Part shown: positions 33,840 to 43,377 of the stretch, piece by piece | Layout: every line of letters starts with the position of its first letter | Position numbering within the stretch: the stretch's first letter is position 1 | Source of the DNA: Macrococcoides bohemicum | Lineage (GTDB): Bacteria > Bacillota > Bacilli > Staphylococcales > Staphylococcaceae | Length of the DNA stretch: 64,000 nt | Assembly (NCBI RefSeq): GCF_042658685.1 | Contig: NZ_JBHSQY010000012.1 | Direction: 5' to 3' (one strand) | Position numbers and translations under genes: made by a program | The notes under the pieces: generated by a model | The model's database searches: none | What the model saw: only the letters and a program-made list of their open reading frames with translations | What the model was told of the DNA's origin: nothing

Positions 33840-34718
33840 TTGAGACATTTACACTCGATCACAGATTTATCTAACGAAGCAATCATGACTACGATTCAAC
33901 GTGCAATCGAAATTAAAAATGGAAATGTCGCAAATTTTTCAGAAATTTATGCAGCAAACCTGTTTTTTGAAAACTCTACACGTACAAAATGTTCATTCGA
34001 AGTGGCAGAACGTAAATTAGGTATGCAAGTGATACCATTTGAAACTGGTACTTCGTCAGTAACAAAAGGTGAAAGTCTTTATGATACGTGCAAAACAATG
34101 GAAAGCATCGGATGTAACGTTTTAGTCATCCGTCATCCAGAGAATGATTACTATAAACAGTTAGATGGATTAAATATACCAATTGTTAATGGTGGTGACG
34201 GGTCAGGACAGCATCCAACGCAATGTTTATTAGATTTGATGACGATTTATGAAGAGTTCGGAAAGTTCGATGGTTTAAAAGTAGTGATTTGCGGAGATAT
34301 CTTGAACTCACGTGTTGCACGAAGTAACTTCGATGCTTTAACTCGTTTAGGTGCAGAGGTTAAGTTTGTGGCTCCAGATGCCTGGATTGATAACTCAATA
34401 CCTGCTGAATACGTTAATATTGATGATGTGATAGAGGAAGTGGATGTTTGTATGTTACTGCGCGTACAACATGAACGTCATGATAAAGCATCATCGTTTA
34501 CGAAAGAAGAATATAATAACAGTTTTGGTCTTAATCAAGCGCGTTATGATAAGTTAAAAGATAATGCAATTATATTACATCCTGCACCTGTTAATCGCGA
34601 TGTTGAAATAGCAAGTGAACTAGTAGAAGCGCCGAAAGCGAGAATCTTTAAACAAATGGAGAATGGTGTATATACTCGCATGAGTATATTATCTCAAGTC
34701 ATTGAAGGAAATCAGTAA
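33840..34718 (+). CDS. pyrB: Aspartate carbamoyltransferase catalytic subunit
   Basis: A 292-residue enzyme with the carbamoyl-phosphate motif FFENSTRTKCSFE (about 42-54), the GDGSGQHPTQCLLDL stretch (about 120-134) and HPAPVNRDVEI (about 250-260). It commits carbamoyl phosphate and aspartate to pyrimidine synthesis. The start is TTG 33840, nine bases after AAAGGGG. Unlike Bacillus subtilis, the 36-base pyrP-pyrB gap is too short for a third attenuator. Confidence 0.95.
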   Translation: MRHLHSITDLSNEAIMTTIQRAIEIKNGNVANFSEIYAANLFFENSTRTKCSFEVAERKLGMQVIPFETGTSSVTKGESLYDTCKTMESIGCNVLVIRHPENDYYKQLDGLNIPIVNGGDGSGQHPTQCLLDLMTIYEEFGKFDGLKVVICGDILNSRVARSNFDALTRLGAEVKFVAPDAWIDNSIPAEYVNIDDVIEEVDVCMLLRVQHERHDKASSFTKEEYNNSFGLNQARYDKLKDNAIILHPAPVNRDVEIASELVEAPKARIFKQMENGVYTRMSILSQVIEGNQ

Positions 34719-34782
34719 AACAGGTAATAAAAATTAGAAAATTGTAAAATAAACATAAATCATATTTTAAGGAGTGCATACT

Positions 34783-36066
34783 ATGTCAACATTACTTAGA
34801 GGCGGCAAAATATTAATTAATGGTGAATTAATAGAACGAGATATTAGAATTAAGGATGGAAAGATTACTGAAATCGGTGAAAAATTAAATGTCTACGATT
34901 CAAAAATTATCGATTTAAACGGACAGTTTGTATCTCAAGGTTTTGTCGATGTGCACGTTCATTTACGTGAACCAGGTGGCGAACATAAAGAAACGATTGA
35001 AACAGGTACAAAAGCTGCAGCACGTGGGGGATTCACAACTGTATGCCCGATGCCAAATACGCGTCCTGTACCAGATTCAGTAGAAAACCTGGAGGCATTA
35101 AACGCTTCAATTGAAAAGAATGCGAAAGTTCGTGTATTACCATATGCTTCTATCTCTGTGCGACAAAAAGGTGAAGAACTTGTTGATTTTACAGCACTAA
35201 AAGAGCATGGGGCATTCGCTTTTACAGATGATGGTGTCGGCGTACAAACTGCGTCAGTAATGTATGAAGCGATGCAACAAGCAGCAGCACTTGATATGGC
35301 AATTGTTGCACATTGTGAAGATAATTCACTGATTTATAGCGGTGCGATGCATGAAGGTAAAGTGAGCAAAGCATTAAATATTCCGGGTATCCCATCAATT
35401 TGTGAAGCGGTTCAAATTGCTCGTGACGTGTTACTTGCTGAAGCAGCGGATTGTCACTACCATGTATGTCACGTGTCAAGTAAAGAAAGTGTTCGAGTCA
35501 TTCGTGATGCGAAACGTGCAGGCATTAAAGTCACTGCAGAAGTTACGCCACATCACTTATTATTGAATGAAGAAGTAATCACAAAAGATGACGCGATTCT
35601 TAAAATGAACCCGCCGTTACGTGCAAAAGAAGATCAGGAAGCGTTAATTGAAGCGTTATTAGATGGCACGATTGATTTTATCGCAACAGATCATGCACCA
35701 CACGCTGCTGATGAAAAAGCACAACCGATGACGAAATCACCTTTTGGTATCGTTGGTAGCGAAACAGCATTCCCATTACTATATACAAAGTTCGTTAAAA
35801 ATGGAGACTGGACTTTACAGCAATTGATTGATTATTTAGCAGTAAAACCTGGTGAAGTATTTAACTTACCATATGGCAAACCATTAGAAGTTGACGCTAT
35901 CGCAGATATTACTGTTATTGACTTAGATGAAGCGTATGAAATAAAAGCTGAAGATTTCTTGTCAAAATCAAGTAACACACCATTTATCGGTGAAAAAGTA
36001 TTCGGTAACGTAACGAAGACATTTGTAGAAGGACAATTAGCTTATGAGGGGGCACACCATGCGTAA
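34783..36066 (+). CDS. pyrC: Dihydroorotase
   Basis: A 427-residue class I dihydroorotase with the metal motif DVHVHLREPG (about residues 53-62), the HCEDNSL and HVCHVSS histidines, and the catalytic aspartate in IATDHAPH (about 303-310). It closes carbamoyl aspartate to dihydroorotate. ATG 34783 lies 8 bases after AAGGAG; the GTG at 34774 is too close. It overlaps carA by 8 bases. Confidence 0.95.
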   Translation: MSTLLRGGKILINGELIERDIRIKDGKITEIGEKLNVYDSKIIDLNGQFVSQGFVDVHVHLREPGGEHKETIETGTKAAARGGFTTVCPMPNTRPVPDSVENLEALNASIEKNAKVRVLPYASISVRQKGEELVDFTALKEHGAFAFTDDGVGVQTASVMYEAMQQAAALDMAIVAHCEDNSLIYSGAMHEGKVSKALNIPGIPSICEAVQIARDVLLAEAADCHYHVCHVSSKESVRVIRDAKRAGIKVTAEVTPHHLLLNEEVITKDDAILKMNPPLRAKEDQEALIEALLDGTIDFIATDHAPHAADEKAQPMTKSPFGIVGSETAFPLLYTKFVKNGDWTLQQLIDYLAVKPGEVFNLPYGKPLEVDAIADITVIDLDEAYEIKAEDFLSKSSNTPFIGEKVFGNVTKTFVEGQLAYEGAHHA

Positions 36067-37147
36067 TAAAAAATATTTAGTATTAGAAGACGGTACAGTT
36101 TTTAATGGCTATGCATTTGGTAGCGATAAAGAAGTAGTTGGAGAAATCGTATTTAACACTGCGATGACAGGTTATCAGGAAACATTGTCTGATCCATCTT
36201 ATACTGGACAAATCATCACTTTCACTTATCCATTAATCGGTAACTATGGTATTAACAGAGATGACTTTGAAACATTAAATCCATCATTAAAGGCGATGGT
36301 TATTCGTGAATTATGTGATTTTCCAAGTAACTTTAGAAATACTGCAAGCCTTGATGAAACATTAAAAAGTTATGATGTGCCTGGTATTGACGGTGTTGAT
36401 ACACGTCAATTAACTCGAATCATTAGACAGTATGGTGTCTTACGTGCAGCGCTAATCAATGATGCTTCTAAAGTTGATGAAACGATTGCTTCGTTAAAAA
36501 CAACTGAGTTACCTACAGATGAAGTCGCACAAGTCTCTACAAAAACACCATACATCTCAACAGGTAGTGACTTACGTGTTGTACTAATCGACTTTGGTAA
36601 AAAAGAAAATATCGTTCGAGAATTAAACTTACGTGGCTGTGACGTTACTGTAATGCCTTATACTACAACTGCTGAAGAAATCTTACGTGTACAACCGGAT
36701 GGGGTAATGCTTTCAAACGGGCCAGGTAATCCAGAAGTTGTGACTGAAGGAATTGAAATGATTAAAGGAATTTTAGGAAAAGTGCCATTCTTCGGTATTT
36801 GTTTAGGACATCAATTATTCAGCTTAGCGTGTGGCGCAACGACTTTCAAATTAAAATTCGGTCACCGAGGAGCGAATCATCCTGTTAAAAATTTAGCAAC
36901 GGGTAAGATTGAAATAACGTCTCAAAACCATGGTTATGCAGTTGATGCTGATTCTATTACAAATACAGATCTAGAAATTACGCATATCGCTTTAAACGAT
37001 GGCACTGTTGAAGGTGTTAAACATAAAACGGTACCAGCATTTTCGGTACAATATCACCCTGAAGCATCTCCAGGGCCACATGATCCAAACTATTTATTTG
37101 ATGAATTTATCGATTTAATGACTAACTTTAAGGAGCGTACAAAATAA
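36059..37147 (+). CDS. carA: Carbamoyl-phosphate synthase small subunit
   Basis: A 362-residue glutamine amidotransferase subunit. The N-terminal CPSase domain (about 5-140) precedes a class I GATase domain with nucleophile C248 in FFGICLGHQLF, and the His-Glu pair in VQYHPEASPGPHD near the C-terminus. It releases ammonia from glutamine for carB. ATG 36059 follows GAGGGGG inside the end of pyrC. The carB ATG overlaps its stop by one base. As it lies in the pyr operon it is presumably the pyrimidine-regulated enzyme. Confidence 0.95.
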   Translation: MRNKKYLVLEDGTVFNGYAFGSDKEVVGEIVFNTAMTGYQETLSDPSYTGQIITFTYPLIGNYGINRDDFETLNPSLKAMVIRELCDFPSNFRNTASLDETLKSYDVPGIDGVDTRQLTRIIRQYGVLRAALINDASKVDETIASLKTTELPTDEVAQVSTKTPYISTGSDLRVVLIDFGKKENIVRELNLRGCDVTVMPYTTTAEEILRVQPDGVMLSNGPGNPEVVTEGIEMIKGILGKVPFFGICLGHQLFSLACGATTFKLKFGHRGANHPVKNLATGKIEITSQNHGYAVDADSITNTDLEITHIALNDGTVEGVKHKTVPAFSVQYHPEASPGPHDPNYLFDEFIDLMTNFKERTK

Positions 37148-40100
37148 TGCCTAAACGTAATGATATTAAAACAATTCTAGTGATTGGATCAGGTCCAATT
37201 ATTATCGGTCAAGCAGCAGAATTTGACTACGCCGGTACACAAGCATGTCTTGCCTTAAAAGAAGAAGGATACAAAGTTATTCTTGTGAACTCAAATCCAG
37301 CAACCATCATGTCAGATACAGAAATTGCAGATAAAGTTTATATCGAACCATTAACATTAGATTTCGTTGCGCGTATCATTCGTAAAGAACAACCAGATGC
37401 TTTACTGCCAACATTAGGTGGTCAAACAGGGTTAAATATGGCTGTTCAATTAGAAGAAGCGGGTATCTTAAAAGAAAACAACGTTAAACTATTAGGTACA
37501 GAATTATCCTCTATCAACCAGGCAGAAGATAGAGACTTATTCAGAAGCTTAATGTACGAATTAGATGTGCCGGTACCTGAAAGTGATATCGTTAATACGG
37601 TTGAACAAGCAGTTAATTTTGCAAATGAAATTGGTTACCCAGTAATTGTACGCCCGGCATTTACGATGGGTGGTACAGGTGGGGGTATTTGTCACGATGA
37701 GAGAGAATTAATTGAAATCGTAACGAATGGTTTAAAATATTCACCAGTAACACAATGTTTAATTGAAAAATCAATCGCAGGTTATAAAGAAATTGAGTAT
37801 GAAGTGATGAGAGACTCAAATGATAATGCAATTGTAGTTTGTAATATGGAAAATATTGATCCGGTGGGTATTCATACGGGTGATTCAATCGTAGTTGCAC
37901 CTTCACAAACATTAAGTGATAAAGAATATCACATGTTACGTGATGTATCATTAAGAATCATTCGTGCGTTAAAAATTGAAGGTGGATGTAACGTACAGTT
38001 AGCATTAGATCCACATTCATTTAATTATTATATTATCGAAGTTAATCCACGTGTATCACGTTCATCAGCATTAGCTTCGAAAGCAACAGGATATCCAATC
38101 GCAAAGCTGGCAGCGAAGATAGCGGTCGGTCTAACATTAGATGAAATGTTAAATCCGGTAACAGGTACGAGCTATGCGGCATTCGAACCAGCGCTTGACT
38201 ATGTTGTATCTAAGATTCCGCGTTTCCCATTCGATAAATTTGAAAAAGGTGAACGTGTATTAGGAACCCAAATGAAAGCAACTGGGGAAGTCATGGCAAT
38301 CGGACGTACTTACGAAGAGTCATTATTAAAGGCAATTCGTTCTTTAGAATATGGCGTACACCATTTAGGATTACCTAACGGTGAAAATTTCGAATTGGAT
38401 TTCATTGAAAAACGTATTAAAGAACAAGATGATGAGCGTTTATTCTTTATTGGTGAAGCAATTCGTCGTGGAATTTCTTTAGATGATATTCATGAATGGA
38501 CGAAGATTGATTACTTCTTCTTAAATAAATTCCAACATATTATCGATATTGAGCATGACCTAAAGGGACATATTGGCGATATTGATCGTTTAGAATGGGC
38601 AAAAAAATATGGCTTTAGCGACCGTGTTATTGCACATCGCTGGAATATGACTGAACGTGAAATCTATGATTTAAGACAAGCAAATAACATCAATCCAGTA
38701 TTTAAGATGGTTGATACATGTGCATCAGAATTTGAATCTAATACACCATACTTCTATGGTACTTATGAAAATGAAAATGAATCTATTGTAAGTGACAAGA
38801 AGAAAGTCATCGTATTAGGATCTGGACCTATTCGTATCGGTCAAGGGGTAGAATTTGATTATGCGACAGTGCATGCTGTATGGGCAATTCGTGAAATGGG
38901 TTATGAAGCAATTATCATTAACAATAACCCTGAAACTGTGTCAACGGACTTCTCTATCTCAGATAAATTATACTTTGAACCTTTAACTGAAGAAGATGTT
39001 ATGAACATTATTAACCTTGAAAAACCTGAAGGTGTAGTCGTTCAGTTCGGTGGACAAACTGCAATCAACTTAGCAGAGAAATTAACGAAATATGGTGTAA
39101 AAGTATTAGGGACTTCTTTAGAAAACTTAGATCGTGCTGAAGACCGTAAAGAATTTGAAGCGTTAATGCAAAGAATTGAAATTCCTCAACCATTAGGAAA
39201 AACAGCAACGTCTGTAGAAGAAGCGGTAGATAACGCTAACTTTATCGGTTATCCGGTACTTGTTCGTCCATCATACGTATTAGGTGGTCGCGCGATGGAA
39301 ATCGTATATAATGAGCCAGAACTTGTGGATTATATGAATAGAGCAGTTAAAGCAAGTCCAGAACATCCGGTATTAATTGACCGTTACTTAACAGGTAAAG
39401 AAATTGAAGTAGATGCAATCTGTGATGGTAAGACAGTGGTGATTCCAGGTATTATGGAACATATTGAACGTGCTGGGGTTCACTCTGGTGACTCAATCGC
39501 AGTTTACCCACCACAAACATTAACTGAAAAACAAATCGATACGTTAGTAGACTACACAACACGCTTAGCGCATGGTTTAGAAATCGTAGGATTATTAAAC
39601 ATACAATTTGTTATTGCGGATGAAGAAGTTTATGTATTAGAAGTAAACCCACGTGCATCTCGTACAGTTCCATTCTTAAGTAAGATTACAGATGTTCCGA
39701 TGGCGAATATCGCGATGAAAGGTATTTTAGGAGAGTCATTACTGGATAAAGGTTACAAAGAAGGTTTAGTACCATTCAAAGATGGCGTATTCGTAAAAGC
39801 ACCTGTATTCAGTTTCTCAAAACTTAAAAATGTTGATATTACATTAGGACCAGAGATGAAATCAACAGGTGAAGTTATGGGGAAAGATAAAACGCTTGAA
39901 AAAGCATTATACAAAGGGCTAGTAGCAAGTGGATTGCAGGTAAAAGATCATGGTACAGCGTTAATCACTGTAGCAGATAAAGACAAACAGGAAGCGCTGG
40001 GACTTGTAAAACGATTACATGAAATTGGCTACCGTATTATGGCAACGCGTGGTACTGCTAAACTATTAAAAGAGAATAATATTCCGGCGGTAGAAGTAAG

Positions 40101-40320
40101 TAAGATAGGTACAGAATTTAACTTATTAGATGTTATTCGTGATGGACATGTTCAAATTGTTATTAACACAATGACAAATGGTAAGCAAACTGAACGTGAT
40201 GGCTTCCAGATTAGACGTGATTCTGTTGATAATGGTGTACCTTGCTTAACATCATTAGATACTGCACGTGCATTAATTGAAGTGATTGAGAGTATGACAT
40301 TTAATATGAATCAAATGTAG
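37147..40320 (+). CDS. carB: Carbamoyl-phosphate synthase large subunit
   Basis: A 1057-residue protein made of two homologous ATP-grasp halves (about 1-400 and 545-930), each beginning with a GSGP nucleotide motif (VIGSGPIIIGQAAEFDYAG and VLGSGPIRIGQGVEFDY), an oligomerisation region between them and an allosteric MGS-like domain at the end (about 935-1057). It makes carbamoyl phosphate from bicarbonate, ammonia and 2 ATP. The length is normal and no disruption is seen. Confidence 0.96.
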   Translation: MPKRNDIKTILVIGSGPIIIGQAAEFDYAGTQACLALKEEGYKVILVNSNPATIMSDTEIADKVYIEPLTLDFVARIIRKEQPDALLPTLGGQTGLNMAVQLEEAGILKENNVKLLGTELSSINQAEDRDLFRSLMYELDVPVPESDIVNTVEQAVNFANEIGYPVIVRPAFTMGGTGGGICHDERELIEIVTNGLKYSPVTQCLIEKSIAGYKEIEYEVMRDSNDNAIVVCNMENIDPVGIHTGDSIVVAPSQTLSDKEYHMLRDVSLRIIRALKIEGGCNVQLALDPHSFNYYIIEVNPRVSRSSALASKATGYPIAKLAAKIAVGLTLDEMLNPVTGTSYAAFEPALDYVVSKIPRFPFDKFEKGERVLGTQMKATGEVMAIGRTYEESLLKAIRSLEYGVHHLGLPNGENFELDFIEKRIKEQDDERLFFIGEAIRRGISLDDIHEWTKIDYFFLNKFQHIIDIEHDLKGHIGDIDRLEWAKKYGFSDRVIAHRWNMTEREIYDLRQANNINPVFKMVDTCASEFESNTPYFYGTYENENESIVSDKKKVIVLGSGPIRIGQGVEFDYATVHAVWAIREMGYEAIIINNNPETVSTDFSISDKLYFEPLTEEDVMNIINLEKPEGVVVQFGGQTAINLAEKLTKYGVKVLGTSLENLDRAEDRKEFEALMQRIEIPQPLGKTATSVEEAVDNANFIGYPVLVRPSYVLGGRAMEIVYNEPELVDYMNRAVKASPEHPVLIDRYLTGKEIEVDAICDGKTVVIPGIMEHIERAGVHSGDSIAVYPPQTLTEKQIDTLVDYTTRLAHGLEIVGLLNIQFVIADEEVYVLEVNPRASRTVPFLSKITDVPMANIAMKGILGESLLDKGYKEGLVPFKDGVFVKAPVFSFSKLKNVDITLGPEMKSTGEVMGKDKTLEKALYKGLVASGLQVKDHGTALITVADKDKQEALGLVKRLHEIGYRIMATRGTAKLLKENNIPAVEVSKIGTEFNLLDVIRDGHVQIVINTMTNGKQTERDGFQIRRDSVDNGVPCLTSLDTARALIEVIESMTFNMNQM

Positions 40321-40331
40321 GAGGGATCACT

Positions 40332-41090
40332 ATGCAGGAAGAAATGAGAGTCGTAAGTCAACAAAGCATCGCAAAAAATATTTATGAAATTGTACTTGAA
40401 GGTCAAATTACGAAAGAAATGACAACACCTGGACAGTTTGTTCATATTAGAGTAGGGAATTCTTCTGAGTTTATGCTACGTCGTCCCATTTCTATTTGCG
40501 AAGTTGATCAATCTAAACATACATTAACCTGTTTATATCGTGCAGATGGTAAGGGTACTAAAGTATTATCACAATTAAAACAAGGTGATACTGTTGATAT
40601 TCTGGCACCACTGGGACATGGATTCCCGGTAGACGCAGCAGGAAATACTGCATTACTTATCGGCGGAGGAATAGGTGTTCCTCCTTTATATGAATTATCG
40701 AAACAATTGAATGCGCGTGGCGTTAATACAATTCATATATTAGGTTTCCAATCAAAAGAAGATATATTTTACCTGGAGCAGTTTAGTACTTTAGGTGAAA
40801 CACATATCGCGACTGTTGATGGTTCTTTTGGTACTCAAGGATTTGTCACTGATGTTATTAAAGCATTACCTAAGACTTATGATACTTTTTATACATGTGG
40901 CCCAATCGTGATGATAAAAGCGATAGAAAACGCATTACCGGATACGCCAGGATATGTATCACTTGAAGAACGAATGGGATGCGGTATCGGTGCATGTTAT
41001 GCTTGTGTATGCAAAGCAGATAATGAAGAAGGTTATGTAAAAATATGTACAGACGGTCCTGTATTTGAGAAAGGAGCGTTAGCCCTATGA
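40332..41090 (+). CDS. pyrK: Dihydroorotate dehydrogenase B electron-transfer subunit
   Basis: A 252-residue flavoprotein with an FAD-binding barrel (FMLRRPISICEVD, about 49-61), an NAD-binding domain with IGGGIGVPPLYEL (about 114-126) and a C-terminal 2Fe-2S site with cysteines in MGCGIGACYACVCK plus a later IC. It passes electrons from class 1B PyrD to NAD+. It lies within the pyr operon between carB and pyrD, overlapping pyrD by 4 bases (ATGA). Confidence 0.95.
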   Translation: MQEEMRVVSQQSIAKNIYEIVLEGQITKEMTTPGQFVHIRVGNSSEFMLRRPISICEVDQSKHTLTCLYRADGKGTKVLSQLKQGDTVDILAPLGHGFPVDAAGNTALLIGGGIGVPPLYELSKQLNARGVNTIHILGFQSKEDIFYLEQFSTLGETHIATVDGSFGTQGFVTDVIKALPKTYDTFYTCGPIVMIKAIENALPDTPGYVSLEERMGCGIGACYACVCKADNEEGYVKICTDGPVFEKGALAL

Positions 41091-42013
41091 GTCGATTAAA
41101 TGTTAAATTACCAGGATTAGATTTAAAAAATCCGATTATGCCTGCTAGCGGCTGTTTTGCATTCGGAAAAGAATTTGCGAACTTTTATGATTTAAATGAA
41201 CTAGGTGCCATAATGATAAAAGCTGCTACACCTGAGTTGCGCTTTGGTAATCCAACGCCACGTGTTGCTGAAACTTCAAGCGGTATGATTAATGCGATTG
41301 GGTTACAAAATCCTGGTGTTGACCATATTATTGCACATGAATTGAAATGGCTTGAACAATTTGAAACAGCGATTATAGCAAATGTTGCGGGTTCAAAAGA
41401 AGAAGATTATGTTGAGGTTGCTGAAAAGATTTCAAAGTCACCAAACGTAAAAGCATTAGAACTGAATATCAGTTGTCCAAATGTCAAAGAGGGTGGTATT
41501 CAGTTCGGAACTGACCCAAAAACAGCAGCTGAATTAACACGAAAAGTAAAAGCAGTCTCTCATGTACCCGTATATGTTAAATTATCACCGAACGTTACGA
41601 ATATCGTAGAGATGGCAGTAGCTGTTGCTGAATATGCTGACGGTATTACTATGATAAATACACTCGTTGGACTTCGTATCAATGAAAAAACAGGTGCACC
41701 AATTATTGCAAATGTTGTCGGAGGACTTAGTGGACCTGCAGTTAAACCAATAGCAATGCGTATGGTTTATGAGGTTCGTAAAGCCTTACCTGATTTCCCA
41801 ATTATCGCAATGGGTGGCGTTACAGATGCACAGGATGTAATTGACTTTATTTCTGTAGGTGCTGATGCTGTTGCAGTAGGTACAGCAAACTTCCAGAATC
41901 CTAATGTTTGTATAGATATCATTAACAGTTTACCTGATTATTTAGATAAACTTGGTGTAAACCATATTCTTGAATTAAAAAATAGAACGCATCAATTACT
42001 GGAGGCAAAATAA
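41087..42013 (+). CDS. pyrD: Dihydroorotate dehydrogenase, class 1B catalytic subunit
   Basis: A 308-residue FMN enzyme. The catalytic base is cysteine, as in class 1 enzymes (ELNISCPNVKEGG, about residues 126-138), with MINAIGLQNPG and GVTDAQDVIDFISVGADAVAVGTA for FMN phosphate binding. There is no N-terminal membrane helix, which class 2 enzymes carry. With PyrK it oxidises dihydroorotate to orotate using NAD+. The stop codon directly abuts the pyrF ATG. Confidence 0.95.
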   Translation: MSRLNVKLPGLDLKNPIMPASGCFAFGKEFANFYDLNELGAIMIKAATPELRFGNPTPRVAETSSGMINAIGLQNPGVDHIIAHELKWLEQFETAIIANVAGSKEEDYVEVAEKISKSPNVKALELNISCPNVKEGGIQFGTDPKTAAELTRKVKAVSHVPVYVKLSPNVTNIVEMAVAVAEYADGITMINTLVGLRINEKTGAPIIANVVGGLSGPAVKPIAMRMVYEVRKALPDFPIIAMGGVTDAQDVIDFISVGADAVAVGTANFQNPNVCIDIINSLPDYLDKLGVNHILELKNRTHQLLEAK

Positions 42014-42715
42014 ATGTTTCATAAACCGATTATTGCATTAGATTTTAAAAATATGGATGAAGTAAATGCATTTTTAAAACCATTTGATGAACCGTTATTT
42101 GTGAAAGTCGGTATGGAATTATTTATGCAGAATGGTCCGGAAATTGTTAAAGTGATTCGTAGTCAAGGCCATGAAATATTTTTAGACTTAAAACTTTATG
42201 ATATACCTAATACCGTGCGTCAAGCCATGTTAGGTTTAGGAAAGCTAGATATACAAATGGTGAATGTACATGCAGCAGGCGGAAAAAAGATGATGCAGGA
42301 AGCGATGAATGGATTGCGTGATGCAGGAAGTGAAGCGAAATTAATAGCTGTAACGCAATTGACAAGTACATCGGAAGCGGTAATGCAAAATGAACAAGGT
42401 ATACCGCTAACGATCGATGAATGCATATTAAATTATGCCACATTAACACGTGACGCAGGGCTTGATGGTGTTGTATGTTCTGCTAATGAAAGTAAAATGT
42501 TAAGAGATGCTTTAGGTGAAGACTTTTTAAAAGTAACTCCAGGTATCAGAACATTGACTGATGCTGTTGGAGATCAAGTGCGTGTAGCGACACCAGAATT
42601 CGCTAAAGAGAATGGTTCAACGCATATTGTAGTTGGTAGATCAATCACTCAAGACGTTAATCCTGTAGAAAAATATTATTCAATAAAGAAAGCGTGGGAA
42701 AATCATGTTAAGTAA
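42014..42715 (+). CDS. pyrF: Orotidine 5'-phosphate decarboxylase
   Basis: A 233-residue TIM-barrel enzyme with IALDF (7-11), the catalytic DxKxxD set in FLDLKLYDIPNTVR (about 56-69) and the phosphate-gripper region GSTHIVVGRSIT (about 202-213). It makes UMP, the last step of the pathway. It begins at the base after the pyrD stop behind a GGAGGCAA site and overlaps pyrE by 11 bases. Confidence 0.96.
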   Translation: MFHKPIIALDFKNMDEVNAFLKPFDEPLFVKVGMELFMQNGPEIVKVIRSQGHEIFLDLKLYDIPNTVRQAMLGLGKLDIQMVNVHAAGGKKMMQEAMNGLRDAGSEAKLIAVTQLTSTSEAVMQNEQGIPLTIDECILNYATLTRDAGLDGVVCSANESKMLRDALGEDFLKVTPGIRTLTDAVGDQVRVATPEFAKENGSTHIVVGRSITQDVNPVEKYYSIKKAWENHVK

Positions 42716-43316
42716 AAACATAGCGAAATCATTATTAGAAATTGGAGCAGTATCTTTACAACCAAATGATCCATTTACATGGTCATCAGGGATTAAAAGT
42801 CCGATTTATTGTGATAACCGTTTAACGATGAGTTACCCTGCAGTTCGCGACGAGATTGCTGAAGGTTTAAAAACTTTAGTTGAGGAACATTTCAGTGATG
42901 TCGAAGTTTTAGCGGGAACTGCAACAGCCGGCATTCCACATGCTGCTTTTGTTTCTCAAAAGATGAACTTAAAAATGAGCTATGTACGTTCTTCAAGTAA
43001 GAAACATGGAAAAGGCAATCAGATTGAAGGGAAAGTTGAACCTGGGCAGAAAGTTGTTGTTGTAGAAGATTTAATTTCTACTGGTGGATCAGCAATAGAT
43101 GCTGCTGATGCTTTAAAAGCACATGGTGCTGAAGTTTTAGGAATTGTTGCGATATTTAGCTATCAGTTATCTAAAGGTAAAGAACGCTTAGCAGAAAGTG
43201 GTTATGAATATTACACATTAAGTGATTTTGATACGTTAATTCAAGTCGCAAAAGAAATGAATAAAATTGAAGCAAGTGATATCGACGGATTAACAGAATG
43301 GCGTGACACTTTATAA
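42705..43316 (+). CDS. pyrE: Orotate phosphoribosyltransferase
   Basis: A 203-residue phosphoribosyltransferase with the PRPP motif VVVVEDLISTGGSAIDA (about 118-134) and the flexible loop YVRSSSKKHGKGNQIEG (about 90-106). It makes OMP from orotate and PRPP. Last gene of the pyr operon; a perfect-stem terminator follows 7 bases later. Confidence 0.96.
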   Translation: MLSKNIAKSLLEIGAVSLQPNDPFTWSSGIKSPIYCDNRLTMSYPAVRDEIAEGLKTLVEEHFSDVEVLAGTATAGIPHAAFVSQKMNLKMSYVRSSSKKHGKGNQIEGKVEPGQKVVVVEDLISTGGSAIDAADALKAHGAEVLGIVAIFSYQLSKGKERLAESGYEYYTLSDFDTLIQVAKEMNKIEASDIDGLTEWRDTL

Positions 43317-43322
43317 TGTTAA

Positions 43323-43364
43323 AAAAAACTGTTTAATGTATACTTACATTAAACAGTTTTTTTA
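43323..43364. terminator. Terminator of the pyr operon
   Basis: AAAACTGTTTAATGT pairs with ACATTAAACAGTTTT around ATACTT, with A- and T-runs on the two sides, so it could work in both directions. Confidence 0.92.
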
Positions 43365-43377
43365 TGAGGTGACAATA

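Noticed and set aside
43303..43377. N-terminal extension of the membrane protein gene
   Set aside because: It runs through the pyr operon terminator; TTG 43378 follows GAGGTGA.
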